Shown: positions 1-11,961, numbered from the stretch's first letter. The stretch: 64,000 nt of DNA from Spinacia oleracea (GCF_020520425.1 NC_079487.1:56396719-56460718); one strand, 5' to 3'. Numbers and translations: made by a program. Notes: generated from the letters alone by a model not told the origin.

Positions 1-3000
1 TTACAATTTCATTTTTACCTAAAAGTTAATGTTTAAAGAGAAGTGACCTAGCAATCAAACTTCCTTGGTATCATATACCGCTTGAGGTTCTTACTTCGGT
101 AATAACTCAAAAATGGAAGCTAGGATACACTAATGACCTACAAGTGGGAAATGAAGCATGGCAATGCTACATTAGTTGTAGGGTCATCTAGTTTGTTTTA
201 AGTCCTTTCAAAGGCTAGAACTTAATGGCTATTTTGTTCCATAATCAGCATACCTAAATTTCTACTTCAAACACAGAAAGACTCACATTCAAGAAATACA
301 AAAACAATGTTTGTTTGTTTATTTGAATGAAATGGTCAATTACGGGTTGAGTCAATATGCTTGATTAAAAACAAACAAACAATAAAACTTTACCAGGTTC
401 AAATCAACCCCTTGATTTGAGTTCCACTAATCTTTGGCATTGTTGCTTAGACCATATCAACAAGTTAACATTAAGAAGCTCTATTTTGATGGACTTTTGA
501 AAGTTGATTGATTCTAGATCATTCAAGACGAGCTAGTCTTACTTGTTGAAAGTAAAGTAACAAAAGATATGAACTATTGTTAGAACACCTAGACAATATA
601 GTTCAAAGCTAAAGAAAGATTTTATGACTTTATTATTTCACATGGATTTGAGTGAATATAGGTTTATTTACTCAAAGTGATATAAACTTGAATCTGTTTG
701 GCTAGTTCAAAGATTCAGAGGTATAAAATCCACTTGGCAAGGAATCATAAAGATCTAGGTCAGATCATGTTGATGATTACTTAAGTCAAGAATGATAATC
801 AATGATTGTGTGTTGTAATTTCACGATCTAGCTCCATAAGATATGGCATAACTACGTTGGAATAATCGAAGTCAATTAATACTTGATTCGATCAATGATG
901 AATCATAAAGACTTTTCCTATAATTTCTAAAACAAAATGCTAAACTACCACCAAACTAAACCAAATTCGTCAAAGCTATTGAAAAGTAATTTTAGAATAT
1001 CCTTTCAATAATATATATCTAAAGAGTTCCTAAACTCAGTGGGAGCTTAGTGTTTGTTATTCGACAAACTAAGGCCCAAGTATAGATATATGTTTCATTT
1101 TGATTTATTCAAATGAGGCACAAGGGTATTGTTTCTACCACGAATTTTTGAGAACATAATGTTTGTTTGCTCGAAATAATGTCCTTTTGGAGATTCGTTT
1201 CCAAAATGACAATAGACCTCGAAAGTCTTCGAGGCGAACAACAAACATAAACGGGCATTCCGGAGGCTTTTAGAAATTCTTCAGAAAATCCGAACACGTA
1301 TTCTTTAAGGACTTTAGAAGTGGATTTAAAGAATAGACATCTCTTAGAAGACTTTACAAGTGCTTCAAGGAGAACAAAATATTCATAGAACTTTCAAGTG
1401 TCTGTTGATATTCTATCGTTTGATGTTCTATACCCATGTAGGCATAGAGTTCACTAGAGCTATAAGATTCTTCTATTAGATAGTGTAGAAACTTAGAGTC
1501 CAGGTCACTGAAACTATGCGATTCTTCTATTAGATAGTGAAGAAACCTACAACTTGCAGTCAAACTATTAGATTAATGAGTTTGTGACTTGTAAGAAATC
1601 TATGACGAAACCCAGATTCCCTAAAGTGGTTAGAGGCCATATATAGACTCAATGTTTTAAGTGTTTAAAGGCCATAAAACATAATTAATGTTTTGATGAC
1701 AAAATTGAAATTTTGTTGATTTGCAAGAATAGTTTCACACCTATTGGTTGCAAGTTTGTTTTAAGGATAAAAAACCATCAAACATGGAATTGTGTTCACA
1801 CACAAAGCTAGATTAGTTGCTAAAGGTTACAAGAAAATTCACGACGTGGATTGTGTTGAAACCTCATGCATAATCATAATGCTCAAGTCTATAATTCAAG
1901 CAATGATTGCATATTGGTACATATGGCAATTGGATGACAAAACGTATTCCTCAATCAAATGTTGGAAGAAACTATGTACGTAACATGTCATAGGATTGGT
2001 GGATCCAAGTAATGCTTAAAAGGAAAGCTAGCTTATGAAATCTAAGTACATATTTATGCAAGCAATTGGGAATTAGAAATGTATTTTAGTGAAGCTAATA
2101 AGTATTTTAGTTTCATAAAATGAACATGATTCTTATAGATATATAAGAAGTTTAGTGGGAGTACGTAAAACTTAATTGGTCTTATGTGTATCACACATAT
2201 CTCTCTATTGTGAAATAACATTCAAATTCTAATGACTTAGATTTGAAATTATTTATCAATGATGGACCATGGCGAAACTTAGTACATACTGGGTATTAAG
2301 ATCTATTTGCAAAGATCTTATAATATTTTTTTGAATTAAGTATGGAAATTTACTAAATAAAACACGAAATACTCCATTGGAGATATTCGACCCATGTGAA
2401 TAAATCTAAGTAATGAATGTTTGAACTATGTATAAGCATTTACTAAGTTAAACATCAAAGGATCTAAATGATATTCCTAACCTATATTATATGTCAAAGA
2501 ATTTAGCTGGATTCAGTATCTACTGAAATTGAATGAGCTAAAGTTACATGAATAGAATTCAATTGGGAATTATTCTGCACAAGAATTTATCATGTATGAT
2601 ATAATATGAGGATCGCCAAAAACGTATCGTATGAGTTTAGGCATGACGAACATATACCAATCTCTATTGATCTAAGTAAAGATCAACTAGATTGAGATCA
2701 AGAAAAACGTATGGTACTTGAAAAGGTACAAAGGATTAGTTCTTGATTCAAGGAAATAAAGATATGCTAAAAATTGATGCTACACGCATAAACACTAGTA
2801 AAGGATCAAGCAAGATTCCTTTGGAGTTAACCATTGGCAAGAACGGGCTATATGCATCGTGTTTTGAAAATGGCAACATGGATTGGAGACCATGAGTTGT
2901 TGCATGGAAAATTAAATATTAATTTCTATGTTCTAAAGATACAACTGAAAAGTCTTCCACATATCTGTGAACTGCTTGGATAAGCAAATCCAAACAAAGC

Positions 3001-4198
3001 ATCACAAGCAACCTATACAGTTGAAGTAAAAGTAATTATTGCCTAAGAAGCAATAAAATAGAGTTGTTTACATTAAATAGTTCTTCACTGAACTTGGATG
3101 GATCACATGTCTGCTGACTTGATGGTTCTTCATTGCAAAATGCGTGGAAACCAATATTGAAGTAAGAAAGACTAGATCACATAATAAAGAAACTCAAAAG
3201 ATCTTATCATCATATCTCGAAGAACATTCGATGAAAAGGATATTAAGATTGGCAAAGCATGATAACTAAACCTATGCAACAAAGTGAAATACAACACTCA
3301 CATTGTGGCACTAGAAGTCAAACATAGTTTTGAATTCCATTAGTTTTTTAAAAGATGGGTTAAAGACCTATGGTTGAAAACATTGGGGTTGAACATTTAT
3401 AATATATGAAATGAATTTTCATATTCCATTTAATCTTGGTTTAGTATTAAATGATGAGTCCATTCAATTTGACGGTATATTCAAGATAGACTGTCAGGAC
3501 CAGTCATGTGACTAAGAAATGTCTATCAAGTGAACTTGAATGTCAAAAGTTGAAAATGGTCCCTGGTCGGAGTTTTCTATAAAAATGGACGCATAGAAAA
3601 CGTTAGACGACCAGAATGCAAGATGACTAGTAGTTCTGTTTCTTGAACTATGTGGACATGGCAATGTCATAATCATTTGCATAGATACTTACTTTGGGAA
3701 GACTAGTATCGGACAGACCTATGAAACTTTACTGTAAGAGATGAAAATCTGTCATAAGTAAATTTCATTAAAATTATTAGACACTAAATCCTCAATACCT
3801 GAGTGATTTGAGATTACTTGTTTGAGAACTGGTTACTTTGATGTTGACCAACCGTCACACCGTAAAAGGAGGCTATAAAGGCAACGCTCAGGTAATCACC
3901 TATCAAACGAAGTCTAATCTCAAGATCGCAAGATTGGGATTGTCCTATAATAAATCGGGATGAGATGATGAAAGTTGTACAAGGCCACTCGGAGAGCTAG
4001 AAACTGTAAAATGCATGGCTGTGCTCAGATGAATCATAGGCTATGATTATCTGTTTTATTTGATCAGTTGAACTCTGAAACCGAGAAACACCTCTGGACA
4101 TAATAAGGATGACAACTCTTACCTTATGTTCAAGAGCAAGCATCGAGCGACAAAGGAATTAGGAAATGCACACTTGTCCCTAAGGACAAGTGGGAGAC
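1..4198 (+). mobile_element. Decayed Ty1/Copia retrotransposon, internal region (3' part)
   Basis: This is the internal region of a Copia-type element, with its 5' end outside the window. The supports are a short reverse-transcriptase remnant at 1792-1983, a polypurine tract (GACAAGTGGGAGAC, 4185-4198) directly before an LTR starting TG, and near-duplication of 2852-4180 at 5606-8353. Most of the sequence is riddled with stops in all frames, so no protein can be called. A 54-bp spaced direct repeat lies at 1467-1541 (two copies of ATTCTTCTATTAGATAGTG). I recognise no gene in 1-1790; assigning it to the element rests on position only. Confidence 0.7.
1792..1983 (+). pseudogene. Copia reverse transcriptase remnant
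   Basis: About 60 codons remain open and resemble the start of the Copia RT domain: HKARLVAKGY, then VDCVET, then WQLDDKT, in the order and spacing of the family's KARLVAKGY...DYEETF...QMDVKTAFL segment. The family copies retrotransposon RNA into DNA. The catalytic YxDD box is not recovered downstream and the frame closes at once, so this is a dead fragment. It points the same way as the 3' LTR at 4199. Confidence 0.75.
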
Positions 4199-4509
4199 TG
4201 AAGGAAATAATACCCTTGGTCCAAGTATGCATTTAATGTTAAGTCTAATAAATGCGGTTCAGTATTAATTAACAAGTTAATAATTCAGTGAGATCAAGTG
4301 AGCTGAATGCCTAGCTAGAGGCCGCTTCAGTTCAAGTGGAATTAATGATATTAATCCACAGCTAACTCTTGACTGAACCCGTAGGGTCACACAAATAGTA
4401 CGTAAACGGATCACGTATTTAATGGCATTAAATACTCCATCTATAGATATTCGGAATCGACGGATCTTGGTTTCATTGGGAGCTGAGATCGTCAAAAGCA
4501 AGAAATGAA

Positions 4510-4830
4510 TACTCCGGAAACGATGATATTGCTGGAAACGGAAATATGGATCGTATCGGAAATATAAATATTATCCAAGTCATAGATGTTGCCGGAAACG
4601 GACACATGGTACGTATCGGAAAATATTATCGGAAATGGAAATATTGCCGGAATCAGAAATATTACCAGAAACGGAAATATTGTCAGAATCAGAAATATTA
4701 TCGAAATCGGAAAATAATTCCGGAAACGGAAATATTAAATATTTGTTCGAGACGGAAATTAATTCCGGAATCGGAAACGTTAAATATTGTTCGTATCGGA
4801 AATGAATTCCGAAATCGGGAAATTAATCGG
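4510..4830 (+). repeat. CGGAAAT minisatellite inside the Copia LTR
   Basis: Imperfect tandem units of roughly 12-18 bp built on CGGAAAT/CGGAAAC, alternating with ATATT, e.g. ATTGCCGGAAACGGAAATAT. The block lies about 400-700 bp upstream of the LTR TATA box, so it is in U3. A nearly identical block begins near 63695 in the second LTR copy, so it is a family feature and not a local expansion. Short frames through it are repeat artefacts. Confidence 0.85.
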
Positions 4831-5240
4831 AAGCGCATCGTACGAATTAGCATCGGACGAGCTTGCTAGACGAAGGCCCAGCACAAAGCCAGGCCCACGT
4901 CCAGCAAGGGAAACGCGCGCCACAACGCACCAGCCCGAGGCTGCGCCAGGCCCACCGCAAGGCAAGCCCAGCGAGTGCCCAAGGTTGTGGCAGTGTGCGG
5001 GCTTCGTGGCAATGGGATGCGAGTGCTCGTGGGATGCGCGCGCGCGCATTGCGCCCCTCGTGGGCTGCTGTGCGTGCGTGTGTGTTCGTGCACACTTACG
5101 AAACCTAAAGCGACTAGGATTCATTAGTTTATTGAATTTCCTAATCCTAAAAGATAGATTAATTGATTTAGAGTTCTACTAGGATTCTAAGATTAATTAA
5201 TTCGTATCCTAATAGGATTACAAGTCCTTTTCCATAACTC

Positions 5241-5249
5241 TATAAATAG
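5241..5249 (+). promoter_or_regulatory. Copia LTR TATA box
   Basis: TATAAATAG follows a GC-rich block and precedes the final 350 bp of the LTR, the usual arrangement of U3 TATA and short R/U5. This is prediction from sequence only. Confidence 0.55.
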
Positions 5250-6467
5250 GTGCCTAGGGTCACAATTTATAGATACAATTGAAGTATTCAAAGGTAAGAT
5301 TTTCAAGAAAAATCAGTCACTCTCTTGCCCCATAATAGCCGAAATTTATAGTACCTTAAGGGTGATTCTAGTTGGTCAAGCTTAAGGCGGATCCGGACGT
5401 GCTGTGTACTATCTACGTAGGGACAACAGTTGGAGTCCTAAAGACTTGTTCTTGTTCGGTTCGGGCGCAGCTAGGGAGGGCACGCTACAAAGTGTATGCA
5501 TCTGAATTATGCTAAATGATTATGTGTAAATAATATGTTTCCTTGCATTATGGTTTTTCCGCATGATTTATGTTTATTCATATATATCATAACCTAACAC
5601 TATAGAGCATCGTGTTTTGAAATGGCAACATGGATTGGAGACCATGAGTTATTGCGTGGGAAATTAAATATTAATTCCTATGTTCTAAGATACAGCTAGC
5701 AACCTAAACAGTTGAAGTAAAAGTACTTATTGCCTAAGAAGCAATAAAAACAGAGTTTTTTATGTTAAAGAGTTCTTCACTGAACTTGGGTAGATCACAT
5801 GTCTGTTGACTTAATGGTTCTTCATTGCAAAATGCGTAGAACCACTATTGAAGTAAGAAAGACTAGATCACATAATAAACAAACTCAAAAGATCTTATCA
5901 TCCTATCTCAAAAGACATTCGATGAAAAGGATATTAAGATTGCTAAAGCATGATAACTAAACCTATGAAACAAGTGAGAAGCAACACTCACATTGTAGCA
6001 CTGGAAATCAAGCATAGCTTTGAATTCCATGAACTGTTTTAAAGATGGGTTTGAGGCCCATGGTTGTAAAACAATGGGGTTGAACATTTATCATATATGA
6101 AATGTATTTTTCATATTCCATTTAATCTTGGTTTAGTAGTAAATGCTGAGTCCCTTCAATTTGACAATATATTCAAGATAGACTGTCAGGACCAGTCCTG
6201 TGACTAAGAAATGTCTACAAGTAAACTTGAATGTCAAAAGTTGAAAATGGTCCCTGGTCGGAGTTTTCTATATAGATGGACGCATAGAAAAGGCTAGACG
6301 ACTAGAATGCAAGATGACTAGTAGTTCTGTTTCTTGAACTATGTGGACATGGCAATGTCGCAATCATTTGCATAGATACTTACTTTGGGAATACTAGTAT
6401 TTGACAGACCTATGAAACTTTACTGTAAGAGATGAAAATCTATCATAAGTAAATTTCATTAAAATTA

Positions 6468-6600
6468 CGGATTTTTCATGAAATGACCCCGAGGTTTGCG
6501 TTAATGCACCAAATACCCCTAATGTTTCCAGAATGCACCAAATACCCCCGACGTTTAAAACAATAACACAAAATACCCTTAATGGGAATTTTCCGTCCAT
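6468..6600 (+). repeat. MULE left terminal inverted repeat
   Basis: Left arm of the inverted repeat, containing two tandem copies of GCACCAAATACCCC-like sequence. It pairs with 7811-7942 with only a few mismatches. A weaker pairing continues to about 6622 (the CCGTTAA-type repeats). Confidence 0.9.
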
Positions 6601-6886
6601 TCCGTTAAGTCTCCGTTAGCATGAATTACTTTTTTTCCCTTACTCAACCATTTTCTCTACTAATCTAATATTAACACTTAATTATATTAATTAAAACCCA
6701 AAAAAATTTAATTAACTTTTATCTAAAAATAAAAATAAAAATAATAATAAAACTTTGGTTGGTCTTCTTTTCACTTCTATTGCTCGTCTTCACTTCTGCT
6801 ACTCCATCCATTGTCATCACATCATCACCTTTCAAATTCGTTCCTGTTTTGCAAATTAGACCCCTTTTATTTTCAAGATTCGTTTG

Positions 6887-7560
6887 TTATTCAATTGATT
6901 TTGTTGATGTGGCTTGTTTGGAGAATTGATTTTTTATTTTTTTTTCAATTTTCCCCCATTTATTTTTTTGGGCGTTTTCATTAACCTGGGTTTTCGAAGA
7001 TGGAAGAAATGGGGATTGTTCTAGCAACATTCGAGGAGGCGAATCGGGGTGGCTTTGATCGATAAGGACGGAGTTATATGGAGTCGCGGCGGCTGTTGAA
7101 GGCGGCGAAGGCGGTGAAGACAAGGAGGGTGGTGGTGCTGATTATCAGAGGATTAATGGTGCTGATTATCCGGAGGTGTGGTGGTGGTGCTGATTACCTG
7201 AGGTTTCGAAAGGCCAAGACTTTTTACGGCTGTCGCAGGTGTCGCACACGGCGGAGGGGGAGTGGGTATGCTGGTGTTAGCGCTCGTTTCAGAGCCATTG
7301 TTGCTAAGAACTGGTGATGAAGTAGTTGTTGCCATTGTTGTTTAGATTTCCAATTATCGGAACAGATTGCATTTCAAAAATCAAACAGAAAACGATAGCA
7401 TAATTGTGAAAAGAGGAGAGAGGTTCTAAAACCCTAGCGAATTGGAGGCGTGAATTTGAAAAGATTGAGGGAGATTGATTGTGGAGGAAATTGAATTGCA
7501 AGTTGGAAGTTGCTTCTCCATCTGATTTTGACAAGGAGTTCAAATCGGTGTTCTTGGGGA
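6887..7560 (-). other. Gene-like interior of the MULE (possible captured 5' gene fragment)
   Basis: Read on the minus strand, this part looks like a plant gene start: a CGCTAGGGTTTT leader (about 7430), then an ATG at 7335 opening MATTTSSPVLSNNGSETSAN, a Pro/Thr/Ser-rich stretch, and near 7230 in another frame CDTCDSRKKSW, weakly like the N-terminal half of a GRF-type zinc finger. A Ser/Pro-rich frame then runs 7123-6887. The frames do not join without splicing or frameshifts, so no protein is called. Pack-MULEs are known to capture such fragments; that this is one is inference. Confidence 0.3.
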
Positions 7561-7810
7561 TTTTTTAAGAATTTTATTTTTTTGCCTTTTTTTAATTTCT
7601 AGGGATAATGAATTTGATGATTAGAATGATAAATGATGGGAACTGTTACTTTCATTGGTAGGTTTTGGAATTTGGTTGTAGAAATTTTCAATCAAGATGG
7701 CAGCATCAATGGAGAGTTGGAAGAGAAACACTTTCTGGGAAGGAGAAAGAGTTAAAAGAAAAGGGGAAAAAGAAATTAAAGTTAAAGAGTTAACGGAAAA
7801 GTTAACGACA

Positions 7811-7942
7811 TTGACGGAAAATGCTCATTGAGGGCATTTTGTGTTATTGTTTTAAACGTCGGGGGTATTTGATGCATTCTGGAAACATTAGGGGTATTTG
7901 GTGCATTAACGCAAACCTCGGGGTCATTTCATGAAAAATCCG
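7811..7942 (-). repeat. MULE right terminal inverted repeat
   Basis: Right arm; its reverse complement starts CGGATTTTTCATGAAATGAC and follows the left arm almost base for base through AAACAATAACACAAAAT. Few differences between the arms suggest a fairly recent insertion compared with the decayed Copia host. Confidence 0.9.
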
Positions 7943-8353
7943 TTAAAATTATTAGACACGAATCCTCAATACCTGAGGGATTTGAGATTACTTGTTTGAG
8001 AACTGGTTGATTTGACGTTGTCAACCGTCGCACCGTAAAAGGAGGCTATAAAGGCAACACTCGGGTAATCACCTATCAAACGAAATCTAATCTCAAGATC
8101 ACAAGATTGGGATTGTCCTCCCATAAATCGGAATGAGATGCTGAAAGTGTACAAGGCCACTCGGAGAGCTAGAAATTGTAAAATGCATGGCCGTGCTCAG
8201 ATGAATCATAGGCAATGATTATCTTTTAATTTGATCAGTTGAACTCTGAAACCGAGAAACACCTCTGGACATAATAAAGATGACAACTCTTAGCTTATGT
8301 TCAAGAGCAAGCATCAAGCGACAAAGGAATTAGGAAATGCACACTTGTCCCTA

Positions 8354-8754
8354 TACGATTATATCATGTACTATGTTATTTAAAGTATGATTTTGTTTGC
8401 TTCTTAGATAGTGACTATATGATTATAATGGTTACTATATGTGTACAATAGTTACTATATTATAATAATAGTCATTATATGTTTTATATAGTTACTATAT
8501 GGTTTATATAGTTACTATATGTTTGAAATAGGTACTATGTTTATTTTATCATGATTTGTTACCATATGTTTATTTTCTTCAATAGTTACTATATTATTTA
8601 TATAGTTACTATATGTTTGAATATGTATTATGTTTATTTATCATCATTTGTTACCATATGTTTATTTTCTTCAATAGTTATTGTATGTTTTATATAGTTA
8701 TTATATGTTTGAAATTGGTACTGTAACAAACATTCATATTATATGTTTTATATC
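8354..8754. repeat. ATAGTTACTATATG-type repeat tract, segment 1
   Basis: AT-rich sequence with recurrent TATAGTTACTATATG, often with spacers such as TTTGAAATAGGTACTATGTTTAT. Part of the sequence repeats at about 90 bp (8520-8610 versus 8605-8700). The motif's reverse complement, ATAGTAACTAT, differs from it by one base, so it is near-palindromic. The tract resumes after the LINE at 10785 and after later insertions. Confidence 0.8.
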
Positions 8755-10784
8755 AGCTGCCCTAGATGTTCTTCAGCATGGCAAGCTACTCAAGGAAATT
8801 AATCATACTGTGATTACTCTGATTCCTAAGGTCAAATGTCCAAGAAATGTAAGTGAGTTCAGACCCATTTCCTGCTGTAACACGTTGTATAAATGTATTA
8901 CTAAAGTCTTGTGTGCAAGGCTTAGACAAATTCTTCCTGATTTGATCTTTGAGAATCAAGGGGGGTTTGTTCATGGGAGGTATATTGTGCATAATATCAT
9001 TGTTGTTCAGGAACTTGTGAGGCATTATGAGAGGAAAGGTGTGAAGCCAAGCTGTTTAAAGGACATGCTGATTTATCTGGAATTTCCTGTTCAGTTTGTC
9101 AATCTAGTCATGGAGTGTGTGACTACTCCAATGTTTTCTCTCATGCTTAATGGCTCAATGCATGGCTTTTTCAAGTCTAATAGGGGTATGAGACAAGGAG
9201 ATCCAATTTCTCCTCTTCTTTTTGTTGTCTTCATGAAATATCTGTCAAGGGTACTGCATAAAATGAGTGATATGAGCCAATTTCAGTATCATCCAAGATG
9301 CAAAGAGCTTAAACTCACTCACTTTTGTTTTGTTGATGATCTTATTCTCTGTTGTAAAGGTGAATTCCCATCTGTTTACCTCATTCTGCAAGCTTTCAAG
9401 TTGTTCTTTGCTTCCTCTGGTTTGAAGGCAAATCAGCAAAAATCTTCCATTTATTGCCATGGTATAAATAATGATGTAATTCAGAGAATCATTGATGTTT
9501 CTGGTTTTACCAGAAGCCAATTGCCTTTCAAGTATCTTGGTGTTCCCATTTGTGCTAAGAGAATATTTGTTGCTCGATGTGGAATATTAGTAGATAAGAT
9601 GACAACTAGGATTAAGATGTGGAGCACTAGGAATCTGTCTTATGTGGCTAGAATGCAGCTTATCAACTCAGTTCTGTTGAGCTTACATATGTATTGGGCA
9701 AAAATATACATTTTGCCTAAGAATGTTTTACATGATATCACTAAAGTCTGTAGGGCCTTTTTGTGGAGTGGTCTTGCTTATATCTCTAAGCCTAGCAATG
9801 TAGCTTGGCATAATACTTGCAGCAGTAAGCAAACAGGTGGGCTAGGCTTTAGAGATGTTGTACTATGGAACACTGCCAGCATGGGTAAATCTGTGTGGGC
9901 TTTAGCTACCAAGAAAGATAATGTTTGGGTTAAATGGGTGACTTCTGTGTATTTAAAGAATGGGGAATGGTGGGGATACCAGCCAGGAAATACTGCAAGC
10001 TAGTATTGGAAGAAGATATGTGAAGTGAAAGAGTTACTAAAGCAAGTTTATTCTGAGAACGCGTTCAGTAATATGCCTCATTACTCAGTGAAGCAGGTGT
10101 ATGAGAAGTTAACAGATGATAAGCCTAAAGTTCACTGGGATAGACTAGTGTGGAATAGACTTAATACCCCAAAACATAGATTTATTGCTTGGCTTGCAAT
10201 CCAGGATAGACTCCAAACTACAGCTAAGCTTGCAAAAGTAGGGATTAGTGCTTCTGCTAGTTGCCTGATCTGTGGTCAAGGTGATGAGATTGATGATCAC
10301 TTATTCTTCAGGTGTACCTATAGTAACATGTGCTTGATGGAAATGAAGAAATGGATGGGTTTGCAATGTGGTAAAAAATTGCAGCACATATTCAGAGACA
10401 TTAGTCACAGTAGAAAGTCCAACATCAAAAAACATGTTGTTTTTGCAGATGTTGTTGCTCTTGTGTATCTGATCTGGAGGTACATGAATACAAGTTATTG
10501 GGAGAAGACTGTTCCTACTGTCAACAGCACAATTAGTAGCATGAAGCAAGTTGTAAAAAGTAGAATACAAGCAGTGTTGCCTAAGAGTGTTAGCAGGTCT
10601 GATAGCCTTGGCTTTATAGGTTGTTTTGTTGGTGTTTGTATGCCTGTTGGCTAGTTTGTTTGTGCTAGTTCCTTGGTGAGATGGTCCAACCTAGTTGGTT
10701 TATCTCCTTATTGGTCCTAGTTTAGCTTGTATTTCGTTTTAAGCTTAATAATATTATTCTCACTTGCTTAGCAAAAAAAAAAAA
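8755..10784 (+). mobile_element. 5'-truncated LINE (L1-type) copy
   Basis: Sequence homology to the fuller LINE at 45775-50690 begins at about 8756 inside ORF2 and continues to a shared 3' end (GGTCCAACCTAGTTGG, then CTTGCTTAGC and a 12-bp poly-A tail at 10773-10784). 5' truncation with a poly-A tail is typical of target-primed reverse transcription. I could not identify a convincing target-site duplication: GGTATTATG follows the tail, but the left flank (GGTACTGTA, about 8718) is displaced by about 30 bp. Confidence 0.9.
8756..10654 (+). pseudogene. LINE ORF2 pseudogene: reverse transcriptase and zf-RVT
   Basis: Non-LTR reverse transcriptase fragment. It shows ITLIPKVKCP, FRPISCCNTLYK, ENQGGFVHGRYI, the GMRQGDPISP box, FVDDLIL (the FADD catalytic box with Ala changed to Val), GGLGFRD and a C-terminal zf-RVT zinc-binding domain (CLICG...DDHLFFRC). 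Compared with the copy at 48314, about 20 residues including the DLQKAYD catalytic box are deleted near 9060, so the enzyme could not work. The frame stays open to a TAG at 10001-10003, which is in frame with the zf-RVT part that continues to 10654. The endonuclease and ORF1 are missing through 5' truncation. No host promoter is seen. Confidence 0.9.
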
Positions 10785-11961
10785 GGTATTATGTTAGTTT
10801 ATTATGTTATGTGCATGTTTTTTATGTTTATTCTACATTTTTAGTGATGTAGTTACTATATTAAACATCGAGTTACTATATTATAATCACACCAACTATG
10901 TCTGTAACTTTGTGACTAAATGACCATCAATAATATTTATATGTACTATATCTTGTATTATAGTAACTATATATACATGTTTGGTATAGTTTTTTATGTA
11001 TATTATAATGTTATTTTTATGTTGTTTGTTGTCCTCTATGTTATTAGTAATAAGAGCTACTATGTTATGATCACAATAACTATATGATCATGACAATAAC
11101 TATATCTGCAATCCTGCTCGTATATGATTATCATTAATATTAAGAGATACTATATCATGTATAATAGTAACTATATGTTTTTAATAGTTACTATGTTATC
11201 ATTATGTTCTTTTTATGTTCTTTTTATGTTCTTTCTTTGTACTCTATGTTATTAGTAAAAAAACTGACTATTATTATGACAGTAACTATATGACTATAAC
11301 AATAACAATAACTATATCTGCAATTCTACGAGTATCTTACTATCGTTAATTCTAAGAGTTACTATATGATGCATAATAGAAACTATATGTTTTACATAGT
11401 CACTATGTTATTTTTTTCATATTTAAATGTTAAATTATTAACTTAGTTTAAATATTATTGATTCAGAAATACAAAGATGATGCACCCAGAATTGAAGTCG
11501 TGCAAAGAATAAATTTTGCAAGGAAAACAAAAGCAAGAGAAGAAGAAAATCCTGACAACAATGGAAACCAATGACGTGGTAGAGGAAGGAGAGGACATGC
11601 TGGTGGGAAAAAGAGACGTGGACGTGTCGATTAATATTTTTTAGTTTATAAAATATTTGATTTTAACCTGCTTTATTTAATAGATGCAAATAATTAGAAT
11701 GTCGTAGCTAAAACAACTAACCAAGTATTTAATGTTTTCTTTATTACTGCTCAGGAGTTGTAATTACTGTTACTTTTGATATACTTACTCTTTTTTATTT
11801 CAGTAATTATGTGATATACAATAGTAACTATATAATAGTAAAAGTTACTATATGACCTCTAAAGCATCTATATATCATATTATTTATTTTATAATATAGT
11901 AATTGTTCTACAGCTAAAGTTACTTTTCTATATGATATAGTTACTCTTTGGATAGAATAAT
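10785..11961. repeat. ATAGTTACTATATG-type repeat tract, segment 2
   Basis: Continuation of the tract interrupted by the LINE. Units such as AGTTACTATATTATAATCAC, in both orientations (ATAGTAACTATAT, ATAATAACTATAT), fill 10785-11420 and 11760-11960. Between them lies a non-repetitive segment with an exon-like open frame (11468-11643). Confidence 0.75.
11468..11643 (+). other. Exon-like open segment within the repeat tract
   Basis: After a splice-acceptor-like TTGATTCAG (11459-11467) a frame opens with KYKDDAPRIEVVQRINFA and ends at TAG, 11641-11643. A different frame of the same stretch reads Arg/Gly/Lys-rich (RGRGRRG...KKRRGR), like a basic nuclear tail, so a frameshift may be present. A comparable segment starting KYNQDAKSY is at 19575. 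I do not recognise the protein. It may be the last exon of a degraded mobile or host gene. Confidence 0.3.

Larger units (their letters stand above)
4199..5599 (+). repeat. Copia 3' LTR (TGAAGGAAAT...CCTAACA)
   Basis: A 1,401-bp LTR runs from TG (just after the polypurine tract) to CA. The same sequence starts again at 63372, which independently fixes the 5' boundary. Within it are a CGGAAATATT-type minisatellite (about 4510-4830), a GC-rich block (about 4860-5090) and a TATA box, TATAAATAG, at 5241-5249 that would define the U3/R boundary. The 3' end abuts CTATA (5600-5604). The matching internal copy at about 2850 also has CTATA just before GCATCGTG, so the LTR ends where this element entered a sibling element. 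The 5' LTR is outside the window. Confidence 0.85.
6468..7942. mobile_element. Non-autonomous Mutator-like (MULE) element
   Basis: A 1,475-bp element bounded by inverted repeats (CGGATTTTTCATGAAATGAC at the left, its complement at the right) that match for about 130 bp and weakly to about 155 bp. It is flanked by a perfect 9-bp duplication, TTAAAATTA (6459-6467 and 7943-7951). The related Copia copy at about 3768-3780 shows the empty site with one TTAAAATTA. Long TIRs plus a 9-bp TSD are the hallmark of Mutator-like elements. No MURA-type transposase frame is present, so movement would depend on a transposase supplied elsewhere. The interior has a gene-like stretch (see 6887-7560). Confidence 0.9.
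5600..8353 (+). mobile_element. Second, older Copia internal remnant, split by a MULE
   Basis: From 5606 this segment repeats 2852-4180 in the same order (ATCGTGTTTTGAAA, GGAGACCATGAGTT, TAAAGATGGGTT, CACACTTGTCCCT), interrupted only by the TIR element at 6468-7942. The match stops at 8353, about 20 bp short of the polypurine tract, and the ATAGTTACTAT tract follows, so its LTR has been lost. No open frame survives. It served as target for both the Copia element on its left (TSD CTATA) and the MULE. Confidence 0.8.

Noticed and set aside
4780..5182. Overlapping frames of 75-131 codons on both strands in the Copia LTR
   Set aside because: They arise from the GC-rich block, where stops are rare; composition is low-complexity and both strands are open alike.
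7078..7317. Plus-strand 79-codon frame in the MULE
   Set aside because: Arg/Gly-rich complement of a Pro/Thr-rich stretch; leader-like signals point to the other strand.
8681..8755. LINE frame start at 8681
   Set aside because: Upstream codons come from the AT repeat tract; homology to the sister LINE begins only at about 8756.
8718..10793. GGTA(C/T)T as LINE target duplication
   Set aside because: The left candidate is about 30 bp from the element's start and only six bases match, in a repetitive tract.
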